A stretch of DNA of 64,000 nucleotides from Mangrovimonas yunxiaonensis (GTDB taxonomy: Bacteria; Bacteroidota; Bacteroidia; Flavobacteriales; Flavobacteriaceae). The DNA is taken from positions 310,001 through 374,000 of the forward strand of contig NZ_JPFK01000003.1 of assembly GCF_000733475.1 (NCBI RefSeq). Reading direction: 5' to 3'. The position numbers and the translations under genes were made by a program. Shown piece by piece: positions 1-10,067 of this stretch. Each line of letters opens with the position of its first letter. Position 1 is the stretch's first letter. The notes under the pieces were generated by a model. That model made no database searches. It saw only the letters and a program-made list of their open reading frames with translations, and had not been told where the DNA came from.

Positions 1-1947
1 CAGTGCAACCAAATCTTCCAACAGATGCTTATTAACAACAATAAACTCTCCCGAAAGCACTCTACGCGTATAAATGTTAGAGGTATACGGCTCAAAACAC
101 TCATTATTCCCTAGAATTTGAGAGGTTGAAGCTGTTGGCATTGGCGCAACCAACAACGAGTTTCTCACACCGTTCTCGGCTACCTCCTTACGAAGTTTAT
201 CCCAATCCCATCGGCCGCTTAGCTCCTCGTCTTTCACGCCCCAAAGGTTGTGCTGAAATAAGCCTTCGCTAATAGGCGACCCTTGATATGTTTGATATGG
301 GCCATCGGCTTTAGCCTCTTCCATACTTGCCGTTACGGCAGCGTAATAAAGGGTTTCGAAAATTTCTTGATTGAGTTTTTTGGCTTCATCGCTCGTAAAT
401 GGCATGCGCATTTTTATAAACGTATCAGCCAATCCTTGTACCCCTAACCCTACTGGTCTGTGACGGAAATTTGAGTTTTCAGCCTCCTTAACCGGATAGT
501 AGTTTCTATCGATAACGCGGTTAAGGTTTTTGGTTACCCGCTTTGTAATTCGGTACAGCTCCTCATGATCAAAGGCGCCATCTTTTACAAACATTGGCAA
601 CGCAATAGAGGCCAAGTTACATACAGCAACCTCATCTGGCGAAGTGTACTCTAAAATTTCTGTACATAAGTTAGACGATCTAATGGTTCCTAAATTCTTC
701 TGATTCGATTTGCGGTTGGCCGCATCTTTATACAACATGTACGGTGTACCTGTTTCTATTTGCGACTCTAGGATTTTCTCCCAAAGTTCGCGAGCCTTAA
801 TGGTTTTTCTCCCTTTGTTTTCTGCTTCATATTTAAGGTAAAGCGCTTCGAACGCTTCGCTATGGGTGTCTGGTAAACCTGGGCACTCGTTAGGGCACAT
901 TAAAGTCCATTGTCCATCTTCCTGAACGCGTTTCATAAACAAATCTGGAATCCACATGGCGTAAAACAGGTCGCGAGCACGCATTTCTTCTTTTCCGTGG
1001 TTTTTCTTCAAATCCAAAAAGTCGAAAATATCGGCGTGCCAAGGCTCTAAATAAATGGCAAAACTCCCTTTACGCTTTCCACCGCCTTGATCTACATAAC
1101 GCGCCGTATCATTAAACACGCGCAACATTGGCACAATGCCATTGCTGGTCCCGTTGGTGCCAGCTATATAACTTCCGGTAGCTCTAATATCATGAATGGC
1201 CAACCCAATACCTCCCGCCGATTGCGAGATCTTAGCGGTTTGCTTTAAAGTATCGTAAATCCCATCAATACTATCGTCCTTGGCTGTTAAAAGGAAACAT
1301 GACGACATTTGGGGTTTTGGCGTACCAGAATTAAACAAGGTTGGTGTAGCATGTGTAAAATATTTTTTCGACATGAGCTCGTAAGTTTCAATAGCGGCAT
1401 CCAAATCATTTAAATGAATCCCTACCGAAACACGCATAAGCATGTGCTGTGGTCTTTCGGCAATCTGGCCGTTAAGCTTAAGCAAATACGAACGCTCTAA
1501 GGTTTTAAACCCAAAATAATCGTACCCAAAATCGCGGTTATATATTATGGTAGAGTCTAGTTTCTCTTTGTTATCCATAATAATGTTATAAACCTCATCT
1601 GAAAGCAAAGGCGCTTTTTTCCCAGTTCTCGGATTAACGTAGGTATAGAGGTCTTCCATAACCTCGCTAAAGGTTTTTTTGGTGTTTTTATGTAAGTTTG
1701 AGACCGATATTCTGGCTGCTAACCTCGCATAATCGGGGTGGGCGGTTGTCATGGTAGCCGCTGTTTCGGCTGCTAGGTTGTCTAGCTCGCTAGTGGTTAC
1801 TCCATCATACAAGCCCTCTATAACGCGCATGGCTACTTTTACCGGATCGACAAGTTCGTTTAATCCGTAACACAATTTTCTCACTCGCGAAGTGATTTTG
1901 TCGAACATGACAGGCTCTCTACGACCGTCTCTTTTTACTACATACAT
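1..1947 (-). CDS. nrdA: Ribonucleoside-diphosphate reductase class Ia, alpha subunit (3' end cut by window edge)
   Basis: Large catalytic subunit that reduces ribonucleoside diphosphates to deoxy forms. The first 649 codons are in the window; the C-terminal part with the redox cysteine pair lies outside. The N-terminus ([13 protein letters not shown]) starts an ATP-cone allosteric domain of about 90 residues. Further on I read SSCFLL (first redox cysteine), NLCTEI (catalytic cysteine) and [11 protein letters not shown], all hallmarks of NrdA. The ATG at 1945-1947 is the natural start. It lies 177 bp downstream of nrdB on the same strand, so the two are probably co-transcribed, with beta before alpha as is common in Bacteroidota. 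Confidence 0.96.
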   Translation of the reverse strand, partial: MYVVKRDGRREPVMFDKITSRVRKLCYGLNELVDPVKVAMRVIEGLYDGVTTSELDNLAAETAATMTTAHPDYARLAARISVSNLHKNTKKTFSEVMEDLYTYVNPRTGKKAPLLSDEVYNIIMDNKEKLDSTIIYNRDFGYDYFGFKTLERSYLLKLNGQIAERPQHMLMRVSVGIHLNDLDAAIETYELMSKKYFTHATPTLFNSGTPKPQMSSCFLLTAKDDSIDGIYDTLKQTAKISQSAGGIGLAIHDIRATGSYIAGTNGTSNGIVPMLRVFNDTARYVDQGGGKRKGSFAIYLEPWHADIFDFLDLKKNHGKEEMRARDLFYAMWIPDLFMKRVQEDGQWTLMCPNECPGLPDTHSEAFEALYLKYEAENKGRKTIKARELWEKILESQIETGTPYMLYKDAANRKSNQKNLGTIRSSNLCTEILEYTSPDEVAVCNLASIALPMFVKDGAFDHEELYRITKRVTKNLNRVIDRNYYPVKEAENSNFRHRPVGLGVQGLADTFIKMRMPFTSDEAKKLNQEIFETLYYAAVTASMEEAKADGPYQTYQGSPISEGLFQHNLWGVKDEELSGRWDWDKLRKEVAENGVRNSLLVAPMPTASTSQILGNNECFEPYTSNIYTRRVLSGEFIVVNKHLLEDLVAL

Positions 1948-2124
1948 ATTTTACACAGTTTAAAATTTCCTGATACACCTTCAGAAAATGGGTTAATTCG
2001 TTTTTACCAATTTTTCAAATCGATTGAAAATCAGTTTATTATATTTTATTGCGTTCAACAACGGTACTTCTATGCAGAAGCCTCCTTTATGGAACTTTAA
2101 ATGTTTTTAATGCTTGGAGCCAAT

Positions 2125-3108
2125 TTAAAAATCGGCGTCAAATTTGAATTTATCTTCCTCTTCTTCTTTATTTAAAACACCTGCTTTTTGGTATTCCGAC
2201 ACGCGTTTCTCGAAGAAATTGGTTTTTCCTTGTAAAGAAATCATGTCCATAAAATCGAAAGGATTGGTAGCGTTGTACTCTTTTTCACACTCCAGCTCGG
2301 TTAAAAGCCTGTCTGTAACGAACTCTAAATACTGCGTCATTAGCTTAGCATTCATTCCTATTAAGCTTACGGGCAACGATTCTGTAATAAACTCGCGCTC
2401 TATGTTTAGGGCATCGACAATTATTTCGCGAATGCGTTCTTTTGGCACTTTGTTTACCAGGTGGTTGTTGTGAATGTGCACTGCAAAATCGCAATGCATA
2501 CCTTCGTCTCTAGAAATAAGCTCGTTAGAGAAGGTTAACCCAGGCATGAGGCCTCTTTTTTTCAACCAGAACAGCGAGCAAAAAGCGCCCGAGAAGAAAA
2601 TCCCTTCTACAGCGGCAAAGGCAATTAAACGCTCTGCAAAGCTTGGCGACTCGATCCATTTTAAGGCCCAATCGGCTTTCTTTTTAATTGCCGGAAAGTT
2701 TTCGATGGCTCTAAAAAGAATGTCTTTTTCCTTTTCGTCCTTGACGTAGGTATCAATTAATAACGAATAGGTTTCGCTATGGATGTTTTCCATCATAATC
2801 TGGAACCCGTAAAAGAATTTGGCCTCGCTATATTGCACCTCGTTAACAAAATTCTCGGCAAGGTTTTCGTTTACAATACCATCGCTAGCTGCAAAAAAGG
2901 CTAGAATATGTTTAATAAAATAGCGCTCATCGTCATTAAGCTTGTTGCTCCAATCGTTTAAATCCTGGTGAAGATCTATTTCTTCGGCAGTCCAAAAACT
3001 GGCTTCAGATTTTTTGTACCACTCCCAAATATCGTGGTGTTGTATTGGGAAAATAACAAAGCGATCTTTGTTTTCTTTAAGGATTGGTTCAATAGCTTGT
3101 TGAGACAT
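2125..3108 (-). CDS. nrdB: Ribonucleoside-diphosphate reductase class Ia, beta subunit
   Basis: Small radical-generating subunit, 327 residues. All six iron ligands can be placed relative to the E. coli protein: D76, E107, H110, E168, E202 and H205. The radical tyrosine is Y114 in ENIHSETYS. The acidic/aromatic C-terminal tail (FKFDADF) is the kind that docks on the alpha subunit. The intact tyrosine and ligand set make it an ordinary tyrosyl-radical diiron enzyme, not an Mn/Fe or metal-free variant. It is first gene of an nrdB-nrdA unit, with a 562-bp upstream gap containing DnaA-box-like repeats. Confidence 0.96.
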   Translation of the reverse strand: MSQQAIEPILKENKDRFVIFPIQHHDIWEWYKKSEASFWTAEEIDLHQDLNDWSNKLNDDERYFIKHILAFFAASDGIVNENLAENFVNEVQYSEAKFFYGFQIMMENIHSETYSLLIDTYVKDEKEKDILFRAIENFPAIKKKADWALKWIESPSFAERLIAFAAVEGIFFSGAFCSLFWLKKRGLMPGLTFSNELISRDEGMHCDFAVHIHNNHLVNKVPKERIREIIVDALNIEREFITESLPVSLIGMNAKLMTQYLEFVTDRLLTELECEKEYNATNPFDFMDMISLQGKTNFFEKRVSEYQKAGVLNKEEEEDKFKFDADF

Positions 3109-3670
3109 ATAAATTGGTTTTTTTGCAAAAATTATGATGAATTATTTCGTGTGATTTGGGACTAACAAATATTGGAATTTGGCGTTGAAAATGAAAAATT
3201 ATTAATCAAACGTTTTCAACAAGTTTTTAACAAATCAAGCGCAGCCTAGCACGGCTCTGATTTTATTAAAATAAAACACCACTTACTTTACAATAAATTG
3301 TTTTTCAGTAATTTATCGCAACAAAAAACGCAGTAAAAAAACCTATGAAAAACACGACAACCCAAACAACCGTAACGGTTTACAGCATCTTTTAAAACTA
3401 AAAAAAGAGAGCCAAAAAGACCCTCTTTCTTTAGTATAAATGCATTCTTATTTAGAAATGCATACCCCTTTAAATAATTAATAGCGATACTAATATCTTG
3501 CAAAAAAAACAAAGCGCAAAAAACAATGTATGGTTGGTAATAAAAAGTGTATAATTGGCAAAAGCAAGGGTTAAAATGCCCACACACAATCTTCACCTTT
3601 TTATACAAAAAAAGTAACCAACAACACATTAACCCCACTTTATCAACCGATATATTATTATATTTGGTTC
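3109..3670. other. 562-bp intergenic region between divergent nrdB and the LytTR regulator gene
   Basis: No convincing gene. A 116-codon minus-strand frame at 3288-3638 is rich in Cys and Phe and has no recognisable domain, so it is treated as spurious. The stretch 3184-3232 carries GTTGAAAA facing TTTTCAACA and TTTTTAACA, annotated separately. TATATTTG at 3659-3666 fits the Bacteroidota -7 consensus but sits only 4 bp before the regulator ATG, so it would give an almost leaderless transcript. Confidence 0.6.
3213..3232. promoter_or_regulatory. Tandem DnaA-box-like sites upstream of nrdB
   Basis: TTTTCAACA (3213-3221) and TTTTTAACA (3224-3232) are direct repeats with an 11-bp period, about 105 bp upstream of the nrdB start. 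Each differs from the TTWTNCACA DnaA-box consensus at one position. An inverted partner GTTGAAAA lies at 3184-3191. E. coli nrdAB is known to be DnaA-regulated; use of these sites here is inference. Confidence 0.35.
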
Positions 3671-4405
3671 ATGATAAAAGCAGTTATTGTTGACGATGAG
3701 CCTAAAGCGATACAAAGCCTATCTTGGGAGTTAAACACTTTTAAAGATGTTTTGAGTATTGTTGAAACCTTTACCAGGCCAGAAGTAGCAATACAGTATT
3801 TAAACACAAACAAAGTTGATTGCCTGTTTTTAGACATTAACATGCCTACCATGGATGGTTTTCAGTTTCTAGACAAACTGGAGGCCAAGGACTTTTCGGT
3901 AATTATTACCACAGCTTACAACGAGTATGCCTTAAAAGCCATAAAAAACGAAGCAATCGATTATCTTTTGAAGCCAATAGACTCTGATGATCTTGCACAG
4001 ACCATAAAAAAAATAAAAAAGCATTACAACAACAACTTGGCCATTTCGAAGGTAGAAGACGCCCTAATTAATTTTAACAATACCCAGCAAAAAAAGAAAA
4101 TCACCATAAATGCCGATGGTAAATTGATTTTCTTGGATATTGACGACATCTTGCACATAGAGTCTGACGGGAATTATTGCACCATTTTTTTAGAGAAAGA
4201 CCAAAAAATCGTGGTTACCAAAAAGCTTAAGGAAATGAACGCCCTACTGCCCAACGATTCGTTTTTTAGAATTCACAATTCGTTTGTAATTAACCTGAAT
4301 AAAATTAAAGAGTTTGTAAAAACCGATGGCTATGTTTTAATGACGTCCAACAAAAAAATTCCTGTAGCCAGACAACGAAAGTCCGATTTTCTTGACAAAC
4401 TGTAA
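3671..4405 (+). CDS. LytTR-family response regulator
   Basis: DNA-binding response regulator of 244 residues. The N-terminal receiver domain (about 1-120) has the acidic pair D8/D9, the phospho-acceptor D55 in FLDINMPTMDGF, and the conserved Lys in LLKPID. The C-terminal LytTR domain (about 145-244) includes the typical HIESDGNYCTIF and FFRIHNSFVINLNKI segments. LytTR domains bind paired direct repeats. The gene ends 7 bp before the histidine kinase ATG, so the two form a two-component pair. The target genes are unknown; neither neighbour suggests one. Confidence 0.93.
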   Translation: MIKAVIVDDEPKAIQSLSWELNTFKDVLSIVETFTRPEVAIQYLNTNKVDCLFLDINMPTMDGFQFLDKLEAKDFSVIITTAYNEYALKAIKNEAIDYLLKPIDSDDLAQTIKKIKKHYNNNLAISKVEDALINFNNTQQKKKITINADGKLIFLDIDDILHIESDGNYCTIFLEKDQKIVVTKKLKEMNALLPNDSFFRIHNSFVINLNKIKEFVKTDGYVLMTSNKKIPVARQRKSDFLDKL

Positions 4406-4412
4406 CCCTACC

Positions 4413-6395
4413 ATGAAGCAAGACCTTATAAAAAACTCGTCCACAACAAAACACTTAGCGCTCTTAGTGGCATTGTTTTTTGCGGTATTCAACATCCAAG
4501 CGCAAAACGATTCGATCGATAAGGCTTTTCAACAAAAAACAGCGGTTTTAATTGCAAAAAAGTCACCCTACTACCAGTTTTTAGATTCTGTACTAAGGCA
4601 TCAGGACAAAAACGATTCGGTAAAAATGGCCTACCTGTTAAAAAAAACCACAGAAAACAAGTATCTGGAGGGCGAAAGCTTTGCTTACAACATGCTGGGA
4701 ATTATAGACAGAAACCTCTCAAAATACAACCGCTCTACAGAACGACACCTTAAGGCCGTAGCGCTTGCCAAACAAGCAAACAACATAGAACTGGAAGTTT
4801 TTGGTCTTAACATGCTTGGGGTTACTTGCAGGCGACAGGATTTAATACGCCAGGCTTTAGACTACCATAAGAAGGCATTAGATTTGGCCGAAAATGCCAA
4901 AACCCCTTCAAAAACCTTAAAACAAAGCATTGCAGTTTCGCAAAACAGTATGGGGAACATCTATCTTGCTCTTAAGCAATACGACTTTGCCATAGAACAG
5001 TTTAAAAAGTCCCTAAAAATAGAAATAGCCCTAAACAACAATTTAGGCCTTGCCATTAACCACCACAACATAGGTTATGCCCAAGAAGCCAAAGGGCAGA
5101 TTGACCTCGCTTTAGAGAACTACAAAACCTCGCTAAAACACAACAACATTATAAACTCTGAAATTGGCCGCATTATTTGCTACAACAGCATTGCCAAAAT
5201 AGACATAAAAAAAGGACAGTATAAAAAAGCCCTCTCTTTGGTAACCGCTGCCCTAGAGAAAGCCAAAGTAGAAAAGGATCAATTTTATCTAGCCACATCG
5301 CATTTAAACTTAGGTCTTACCCTGCTTAAAATGGGCCAATTAGATTCGGCCGAGAGCAACCTTTATGAGGCGCTAAACATTTCTAAAGCCTATCATTTAA
5401 AATCCTCTAAATCTACCGCATACAACTACCTATCTGAAGTTTATGAGCTGAAAAAAGACTACCAAACCGCCCTAAAGTACAAAAAACTCTACCAAGACCT
5501 CGAAGCGTCGATTACCAACGAGCGGAACATTCAGTATGTAAACGGTCTGATTATTACATACGAAACCGAGAAAAAAAACAACCAAATACAGGCCTTAGCC
5601 AATGAAAATGAGATTGTAAAGCTTAAATTAAAACAACATAAAAATTTTCAACTGCTGGGGTCTTTAGGCGGGCTATTACTCATTATTATTTTGGTTATCC
5701 TGTACAGGCAGCACAAACTAAAAAACGAGAAAAAAATAATCACCCTAGAGCAGGAAATGCTGCGCAACCAAATGAACCCTCATTTTATCTTTAATTCCTT
5801 AAACTCCATAAAGCTTTACATTATAAACAACGAAAAGGAAAATGCCGTTTACTACCTAAACAAATTCTCTAAACTTATTAGAAAAATCCTAGTTGCCTCG
5901 ACCGAAAAGGACATCTCCCTTGAAGAAGAGCTAGAAACCATGGGGCTTTACATGAACATTGAGAACATTCGCCTATCGAACCAAATAGAATACGCCGTTT
6001 TTGTTGACAAGCACATTAACACCTCCGCCATAAAAGTACCTTCGTTAATTTTACAGCCATTTTTAGAGAACGCCCTATGGCATGGTCTTTCCTCGAAAAA
6101 AGGTGATAAAAAAATAACCTTGAATATAACAAAACACAGCCCGGAGCATATTACCATAACCATTACAGACAATGGCATAGGCCGAGCCGCCTCGCAAAAA
6201 ATAAAATCTCAAAAGAAATTAAAACGAAAATCTGTGGGGATTGCCATAACTAAAGCCAGGCTATCCAACTTTTCTAAAGCCTACACCAGCGATTATAAAA
6301 TAGATATTGAGGATTTGTTCGAGAATGGCACTCCTAGCGGGACTAGGGTTGTAGTGAACATTCCCATTAGAGCAACAGCCCTTAAAAGCGCGTAG
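4413..6395 (+). CDS. TPR-containing sensor histidine kinase (LytS/YehU-type)
   Basis: Membrane sensor kinase of 660 residues, partner of the upstream LytTR regulator. The ATG at 4413 is preferred over an in-frame TTG at 4392 because it places a signal peptide (ending FNIQAQ) at the N-terminus and removes overlap with the regulator. Tetratricopeptide repeats fill about residues 60-370, predicted periplasmic. One membrane helix lies near 412-433. The cytoplasmic His_kinase domain has H457 in NPHFIFNSLNS, the N-box in LQPFLENALWHG, and a TDNGIGRA ATP-lid motif. The TPRs probably sense protein or peptide ligands, which is inference. Confidence 0.92.
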   Translation: MKQDLIKNSSTTKHLALLVALFFAVFNIQAQNDSIDKAFQQKTAVLIAKKSPYYQFLDSVLRHQDKNDSVKMAYLLKKTTENKYLEGESFAYNMLGIIDRNLSKYNRSTERHLKAVALAKQANNIELEVFGLNMLGVTCRRQDLIRQALDYHKKALDLAENAKTPSKTLKQSIAVSQNSMGNIYLALKQYDFAIEQFKKSLKIEIALNNNLGLAINHHNIGYAQEAKGQIDLALENYKTSLKHNNIINSEIGRIICYNSIAKIDIKKGQYKKALSLVTAALEKAKVEKDQFYLATSHLNLGLTLLKMGQLDSAESNLYEALNISKAYHLKSSKSTAYNYLSEVYELKKDYQTALKYKKLYQDLEASITNERNIQYVNGLIITYETEKKNNQIQALANENEIVKLKLKQHKNFQLLGSLGGLLLIIILVILYRQHKLKNEKKIITLEQEMLRNQMNPHFIFNSLNSIKLYIINNEKENAVYYLNKFSKLIRKILVASTEKDISLEEELETMGLYMNIENIRLSNQIEYAVFVDKHINTSAIKVPSLILQPFLENALWHGLSSKKGDKKITLNITKHSPEHITITITDNGIGRAASQKIKSQKKLKRKSVGIAITKARLSNFSKAYTSDYKIDIEDLFENGTPSGTRVVVNIPIRATALKSA

Positions 6396-6396
6396 A

Positions 6397-6963
6397 TTAC
6401 TTATGCCCTTGGGCTACTTTTTCCAGCTCTAGGTACCAATCTTCGCCAAATTTTCTAATAAGCGCCTCCTTTACAAACTTGTAAATAGGCACTTGCAACT
6501 CTGCTCCAAGGCTACAAGCATCGTCACAAATTGGCCAACGGTGGTAGTTTACCGCAGAGAATTCGCTATAATCCTTAACTCGAATGGGATACAAATGGCA
6601 GGAAATGGGTTTTTTCCAATCAATTTTTCCTTCATTATACGCCTGCTCTATACCGCACAAGGCCGTATTGTTTTTATCAAAAGTAACGTAAGCACATTCG
6701 GCCTGGTTTACCAATGGTGTTTCCAAATCGCCTGCTTCTGTGGTTATAAATACGCCTTGTTTTTCAATGGCAGCAATACCTTCCGGCCTTAAAAAAGGCT
6801 TTACGGTTTCGTAAATATCACCTAGTATTTTGGCTTCAGAAGCCTCCAACGGCGCCCCAGCATCTCCTTCTACACAACAAGCGCCCTTGCATGCCGATAA
6901 ATTGCACACAAAATCCTTTTCTATAATATCTTCCGATACAATGGCCTTCCCTAATTGAAACAT
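6397..6963 (-). CDS. DUF3109 family cysteine-rich protein
   Basis: A 188-residue protein common in Bacteroidota. It has a cluster of cysteines ([12 protein letters not shown] near residues 19-31) and later cysteines in [16 protein letters not shown] and ICDDAC. The pattern resembles YkgJ-type proteins thought to bind zinc or an Fe-S cluster. No catalytic motif is recognisable and the function is unknown. It converges on the histidine kinase gene with 1 bp between them. On its own strand TACCTTTG (complement of 6968-6975) lies just before the ATG and fits a -7 element, which would give a nearly leaderless mRNA. Confidence 0.85.
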   Translation of the reverse strand: MFQLGKAIVSEDIIEKDFVCNLSACKGACCVEGDAGAPLEASEAKILGDIYETVKPFLRPEGIAAIEKQGVFITTEAGDLETPLVNQAECAYVTFDKNNTALCGIEQAYNEGKIDWKKPISCHLYPIRVKDYSEFSAVNYHRWPICDDACSLGAELQVPIYKFVKEALIRKFGEDWYLELEKVAQGHK

Positions 6964-7078
6964 GCTGCAAAGGTAATTGTTATTGCTGACAAATTCAGAT
7001 AAAAAATATTGGTTATTTTAGCCATGCATTACATCTTAAATTCCGAGATTTGCAAAAAAATACAAAACACTAAAAAAC

Positions 7079-7660
7079 ATGCAATTAGACGTTAAAGAAA
7101 TATTTACCGCCTTCATGGTACTTTTTGCTGTAATAGACATTGTTGGCAATGTACCTATTGTTATCGACCTAAGAAAAAAAGCTGGGCACATACAAAGCGA
7201 AAAAGCTTCGATTATTGCCGGTATTATTATGATTGTCTTTCTTTTTGTGGGACAAAACATTTTGTCGCTTATTGGTATTGGCGTGAATAGCTTTGCCGTT
7301 GCTGGTGCCTTTATCCTGTTTTTTATTGCCTTAGAAATGATTTTGGGCATTACCCTGTACAAAGAAGATGAAAGCAGCGCCATGACAGCTTCTGTTTTCC
7401 CACTCGCTTTTCCTTTAATTGCAGGCCCAGGAAGCTTAACAACCCTACTTTCGTTAAGGGCTGAATTTAAACTAGAAAACATTATTGTTGCCGTTATACT
7501 AAACGTTATTATTATTTACATTGTTCTTAAAACATCCACTAAAATCGAGCGATTAATTGGACAAAACGGCATTAACATTATACGAAAAGTTTTTGGTGTG
7601 GTATTATTAGCCATTGCCGTTAAACTATTTGCTCATAACATTAAAGCCCTTTTACTTTAA
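7079..7660 (+). CDS. MarC family integral membrane protein
   Basis: A 193-residue inner-membrane protein with about six hydrophobic helices. It begins with the family-typical VLFAVIDIVGNVPIVIDL segment and contains FPLAFPLIAGPGSLTTLLSL, the conserved MarC proline/glycine motif. The molecular role of the family is not established; the old link to multiple antibiotic resistance was not upheld for E. coli MarC. It is followed after 2 bp by a small membrane protein and then a flavoprotein, so the three probably form one transcript. Confidence 0.9.
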   Translation: MQLDVKEIFTAFMVLFAVIDIVGNVPIVIDLRKKAGHIQSEKASIIAGIIMIVFLFVGQNILSLIGIGVNSFAVAGAFILFFIALEMILGITLYKEDESSAMTASVFPLAFPLIAGPGSLTTLLSLRAEFKLENIIVAVILNVIIIYIVLKTSTKIERLIGQNGINIIRKVFGVVLLAIAVKLFAHNIKALLL

Positions 7661-7662
7661 AT

Positions 7663-7863
7663 ATGAAAATTTTCACCCTTATTTTAACGGGCATCGCCAT
7701 TGCTTTAATTATTTTTAATGTTACCAAAATAAATTTTGAAGCACCTTTTGAAGACGACAGCATTGTTGCACTAATAACCATTGCATGTGCACTGTGCGCG
7801 GTTGTTCTGCTTCAAATTTTAAGGATTTCCAAAAAAATTGAACGCAAACAAAAAACCAAATAA
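7663..7863 (+). CDS. Small two-helix membrane protein
   Basis: A 66-residue protein of unknown function. Two hydrophobic helices (about 3-20 and 33-53) flank an acidic loop (FEAPFEDDS), and a Lys/Arg-rich tail (ISKKIERKQKTK) suggests a cytoplasmic C-terminus. It begins 2 bp after marC and ends 2 bp before the flavoprotein. This tight packing is the main reason to believe it is translated. No family assigned. Confidence 0.7.
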   Translation: MKIFTLILTGIAIALIIFNVTKINFEAPFEDDSIVALITIACALCAVVLLQILRISKKIERKQKTK

Positions 7864-7865
7864 GC

Positions 7866-8477
7866 ATGTACGACGCTTTAATTATTGGAGGCGGCGCATC
7901 TGGCATGTCCTGCGCTTTGGTTTTGGGCTCTGCCAAAACCAAGGCATTTGCAAAAGACAAGCGTATTGGTCTTATTGCCCACCAACGCAGTTCCCATTTG
8001 CAAAGCGCCTTATTTAACAACGTTTTAGGACTTCCTCCCGGAACCACAGGCCAATCTATTTTAAGCTCAGGAAAAACACAATTAGCAACATTGTACCCAC
8101 ATGTTGAACAGATTGAAAAGGAAAAGGTGCTTTCTGTTTTAGAAACCGATGCTGGTTATTTTGAAGTTAACACCAACAAACAAAGTTACCACGCCAAAAT
8201 GGTTGTTGTTGCCGTTGGTTATACCCATTTAATAAACATTACCGGGTTAGAGCCCTATATAGCACCACACCCAAGAGCCAAGGCAGAAAAAAATAGGATT
8301 TGGTTAAAAAACGAGGATCATTTGGTTAAGAAGAATCTTTACGTAGCAGGCACACTAGCCGGATGGCGCAGTCAATTTGCTATTGCTAGTGGTAGTGGTG
8401 CCCAAGTCGCTACAGATATTTTAACCCTATGGAATCATGGCGAACACACCAAAATTCACGATAAGCTAGAGCCTTAA
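7866..8477 (+). CDS. NAD(P)/FAD-dependent oxidoreductase, short thioredoxin-reductase-like
   Basis: A 203-residue flavoprotein. The N-terminal Rossmann motif IIGGGASGMSCAL binds FAD, and the C-terminal LYVAGTLAGWRSQFAIASGSGAQVA segment matches the second FAD contact of thioredoxin-reductase-like proteins. At about two thirds of normal length it lacks a separate NAD(P) domain and any CxxC redox pair, so it is not a thioredoxin reductase; it may be a reduced oxidase-like or accessory flavoprotein. It ends in a 4-bp convergent overlap with the S41 protease gene. Substrate unknown. Confidence 0.8.
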   Translation: MYDALIIGGGASGMSCALVLGSAKTKAFAKDKRIGLIAHQRSSHLQSALFNNVLGLPPGTTGQSILSSGKTQLATLYPHVEQIEKEKVLSVLETDAGYFEVNTNKQSYHAKMVVVAVGYTHLINITGLEPYIAPHPRAKAEKNRIWLKNEDHLVKKNLYVAGTLAGWRSQFAIASGSGAQVATDILTLWNHGEHTKIHDKLEP

Positions 8478-10063
8478 GGCGCCTTACTTAATGTTAGAAC
8501 CTCCTCTATCATAACATCAAACTTATTAATAACTTCGTAGTAGGCTCCGTTGCCATACAATTGGTTTGCCAGCGTGGCCTTAATGTACTGCTTAATCTCG
8601 TTATTGTACGCTACAAAAGTAATGTTGGAATCGGTTTTTTCCCTAAGATAGCTTTCAAACGCAACAACAATATCGTCGTTCAATTCAAAATCGTTTATAA
8701 ATGCATCTCTAGACACACTATCGTAAGCATGGCGGTTCTCATCTAAATACTCGAACACAAAATTACTTATAAACCCACGCCTTTCAAGAAACATTATGGT
8801 CTCATTTTGCATGCCTTTATCTATAGGCACAAACACATCGGGGATAATGCCCCCTCCGCCATAAACCACTTTCCCCTTTGGGGTTTTAAACTTTAACGAA
8901 TCGGCTACTTGGATTTTTTCCTCGTCTATCAACTCACCACTTTCAATACGTTCAAAATACTCATCGTAATAGTCTTTACTCCCATTTTTATACGCCCGCT
9001 GTATGGAGCGTCCTGTTGGGGTATAATACCTAGACACCGTAAGCCTAACGGCACTACCATCGCCTAAATCCATTTCTCGCTGCACAAGACCTTTTCCGTA
9101 CGACCGTCTACCTACAATGGTGCCTTTGTCGTTATCTTGAAGTGCCCCTGCAATAACCTCGCTGGCAGAGGCCGAGTTTTCATCGATGAGCACATAAAGT
9201 TTGCCGGTTTCAAAATCCCCTCGTTTGGTTGCAAAGCTTTTTTTAATGTTTCCTCGTTTGTTTTTGGTAAACAGAATGAGCTTGCCGTCTTTTAAAAACT
9301 CATCGACTATACGCTCTGCCACCCCCAGGAACCCGCCAGGATTACCTCTTAAATCTAAGACCAGTTCGGTCATGCCTTGCTTTTGTAGGGTGGTAAGTTC
9401 TTTTTTAAATTCGTTATAGGTCGACTCTGCAAAGCGGTTAATTTTTATGTACCCCAAAGCTTCGTTTAGCTTGTAGGCCGCATCGACACTTTTAATGGGC
9501 ACATGGTCCCTTTTTACGGTAAAGTTTAGCAGTTGGCTTTCTCCTTTTCGGTACACCCCAAGTGTTACTTTGGAATGTATTGGGCCTTTAAGCTTTTTAA
9601 TCACTTCGGCATTGTTAAGGTTTTTACCATAAACGGTATCTTGATTGGCAAATAAAATCCTGTCGCCGCCTTTTATACCCACTTTTTCGCTGGGGCCACC
9701 CTCTACGGTTTTTATTACGGTTATGGTATCTTTATATGTGTAAAAATTAATGCCAATGCCTACAAAATCTCCTTTCATATTATCGGCTACCCGCTCCATG
9801 TCTTCTTTTGGAATGTATACAGAATGAGGGTCTAGGTTGTCTAAAATTCCATTAACGGTAACATCTACAATGCTATCGGTATTTACATCGTCTACGTATT
9901 CGTAATCAATGTAATCAATTAGCCTGTTTAGTTTGTCTTTTTTGCTGTTTACACTAAACAGCCTATCTGAAGTGTCTGTAAAATTTAGTTTTTCTCCAAT
10001 AAAAATCCCTGCTGCTATGGCAACGCCCACAATTAACGGCACGTATTTTTTATTGAAACGCAT
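8474..10063 (-). CDS. S41 family C-terminal processing peptidase (CtpA/Tsp-like)
   Basis: A 529-residue periplasmic serine protease with an N-terminal membrane anchor (about 7-23). A PDZ domain spans about 95-185 and positions substrate C-termini. The catalytic Ser is probably S299 in ENSASASE and the Lys K324 in SYGKGLVQ, 25 residues apart as in E. coli Tsp. VLDLRGNPGG is also typical. Such enzymes trim or degrade envelope proteins from the C-terminus. It lies 4 bp after the dCMP deaminase gene on the same strand, so the pair is likely co-transcribed. Confidence 0.93.
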   Translation of the reverse strand: MRFNKKYVPLIVGVAIAAGIFIGEKLNFTDTSDRLFSVNSKKDKLNRLIDYIDYEYVDDVNTDSIVDVTVNGILDNLDPHSVYIPKEDMERVADNMKGDFVGIGINFYTYKDTITVIKTVEGGPSEKVGIKGGDRILFANQDTVYGKNLNNAEVIKKLKGPIHSKVTLGVYRKGESQLLNFTVKRDHVPIKSVDAAYKLNEALGYIKINRFAESTYNEFKKELTTLQKQGMTELVLDLRGNPGGFLGVAERIVDEFLKDGKLILFTKNKRGNIKKSFATKRGDFETGKLYVLIDENSASASEVIAGALQDNDKGTIVGRRSYGKGLVQREMDLGDGSAVRLTVSRYYTPTGRSIQRAYKNGSKDYYDEYFERIESGELIDEEKIQVADSLKFKTPKGKVVYGGGGIIPDVFVPIDKGMQNETIMFLERRGFISNFVFEYLDENRHAYDSVSRDAFINDFELNDDIVVAFESYLREKTDSNITFVAYNNEIKQYIKATLANQLYGNGAYYEVINKFDVMIEEVLTLSKAP

Positions 10064-10067
10064 GATG

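Noticed and set aside
3288-3638. 116-codon minus-strand frame in the nrdB-regulator gap
   Set aside because: Cys/Phe/Tyr-heavy low-complexity translation, no domain or signal peptide; AT-rich non-coding sequence explains it.
8475-8486. Perfect 12-bp palindrome TAAGGCGCCTTA at convergent gene ends
   Set aside because: It consists of the overlapping stop codons and last codons of the flavoprotein and S41 genes; no T tract, so not called a terminator.
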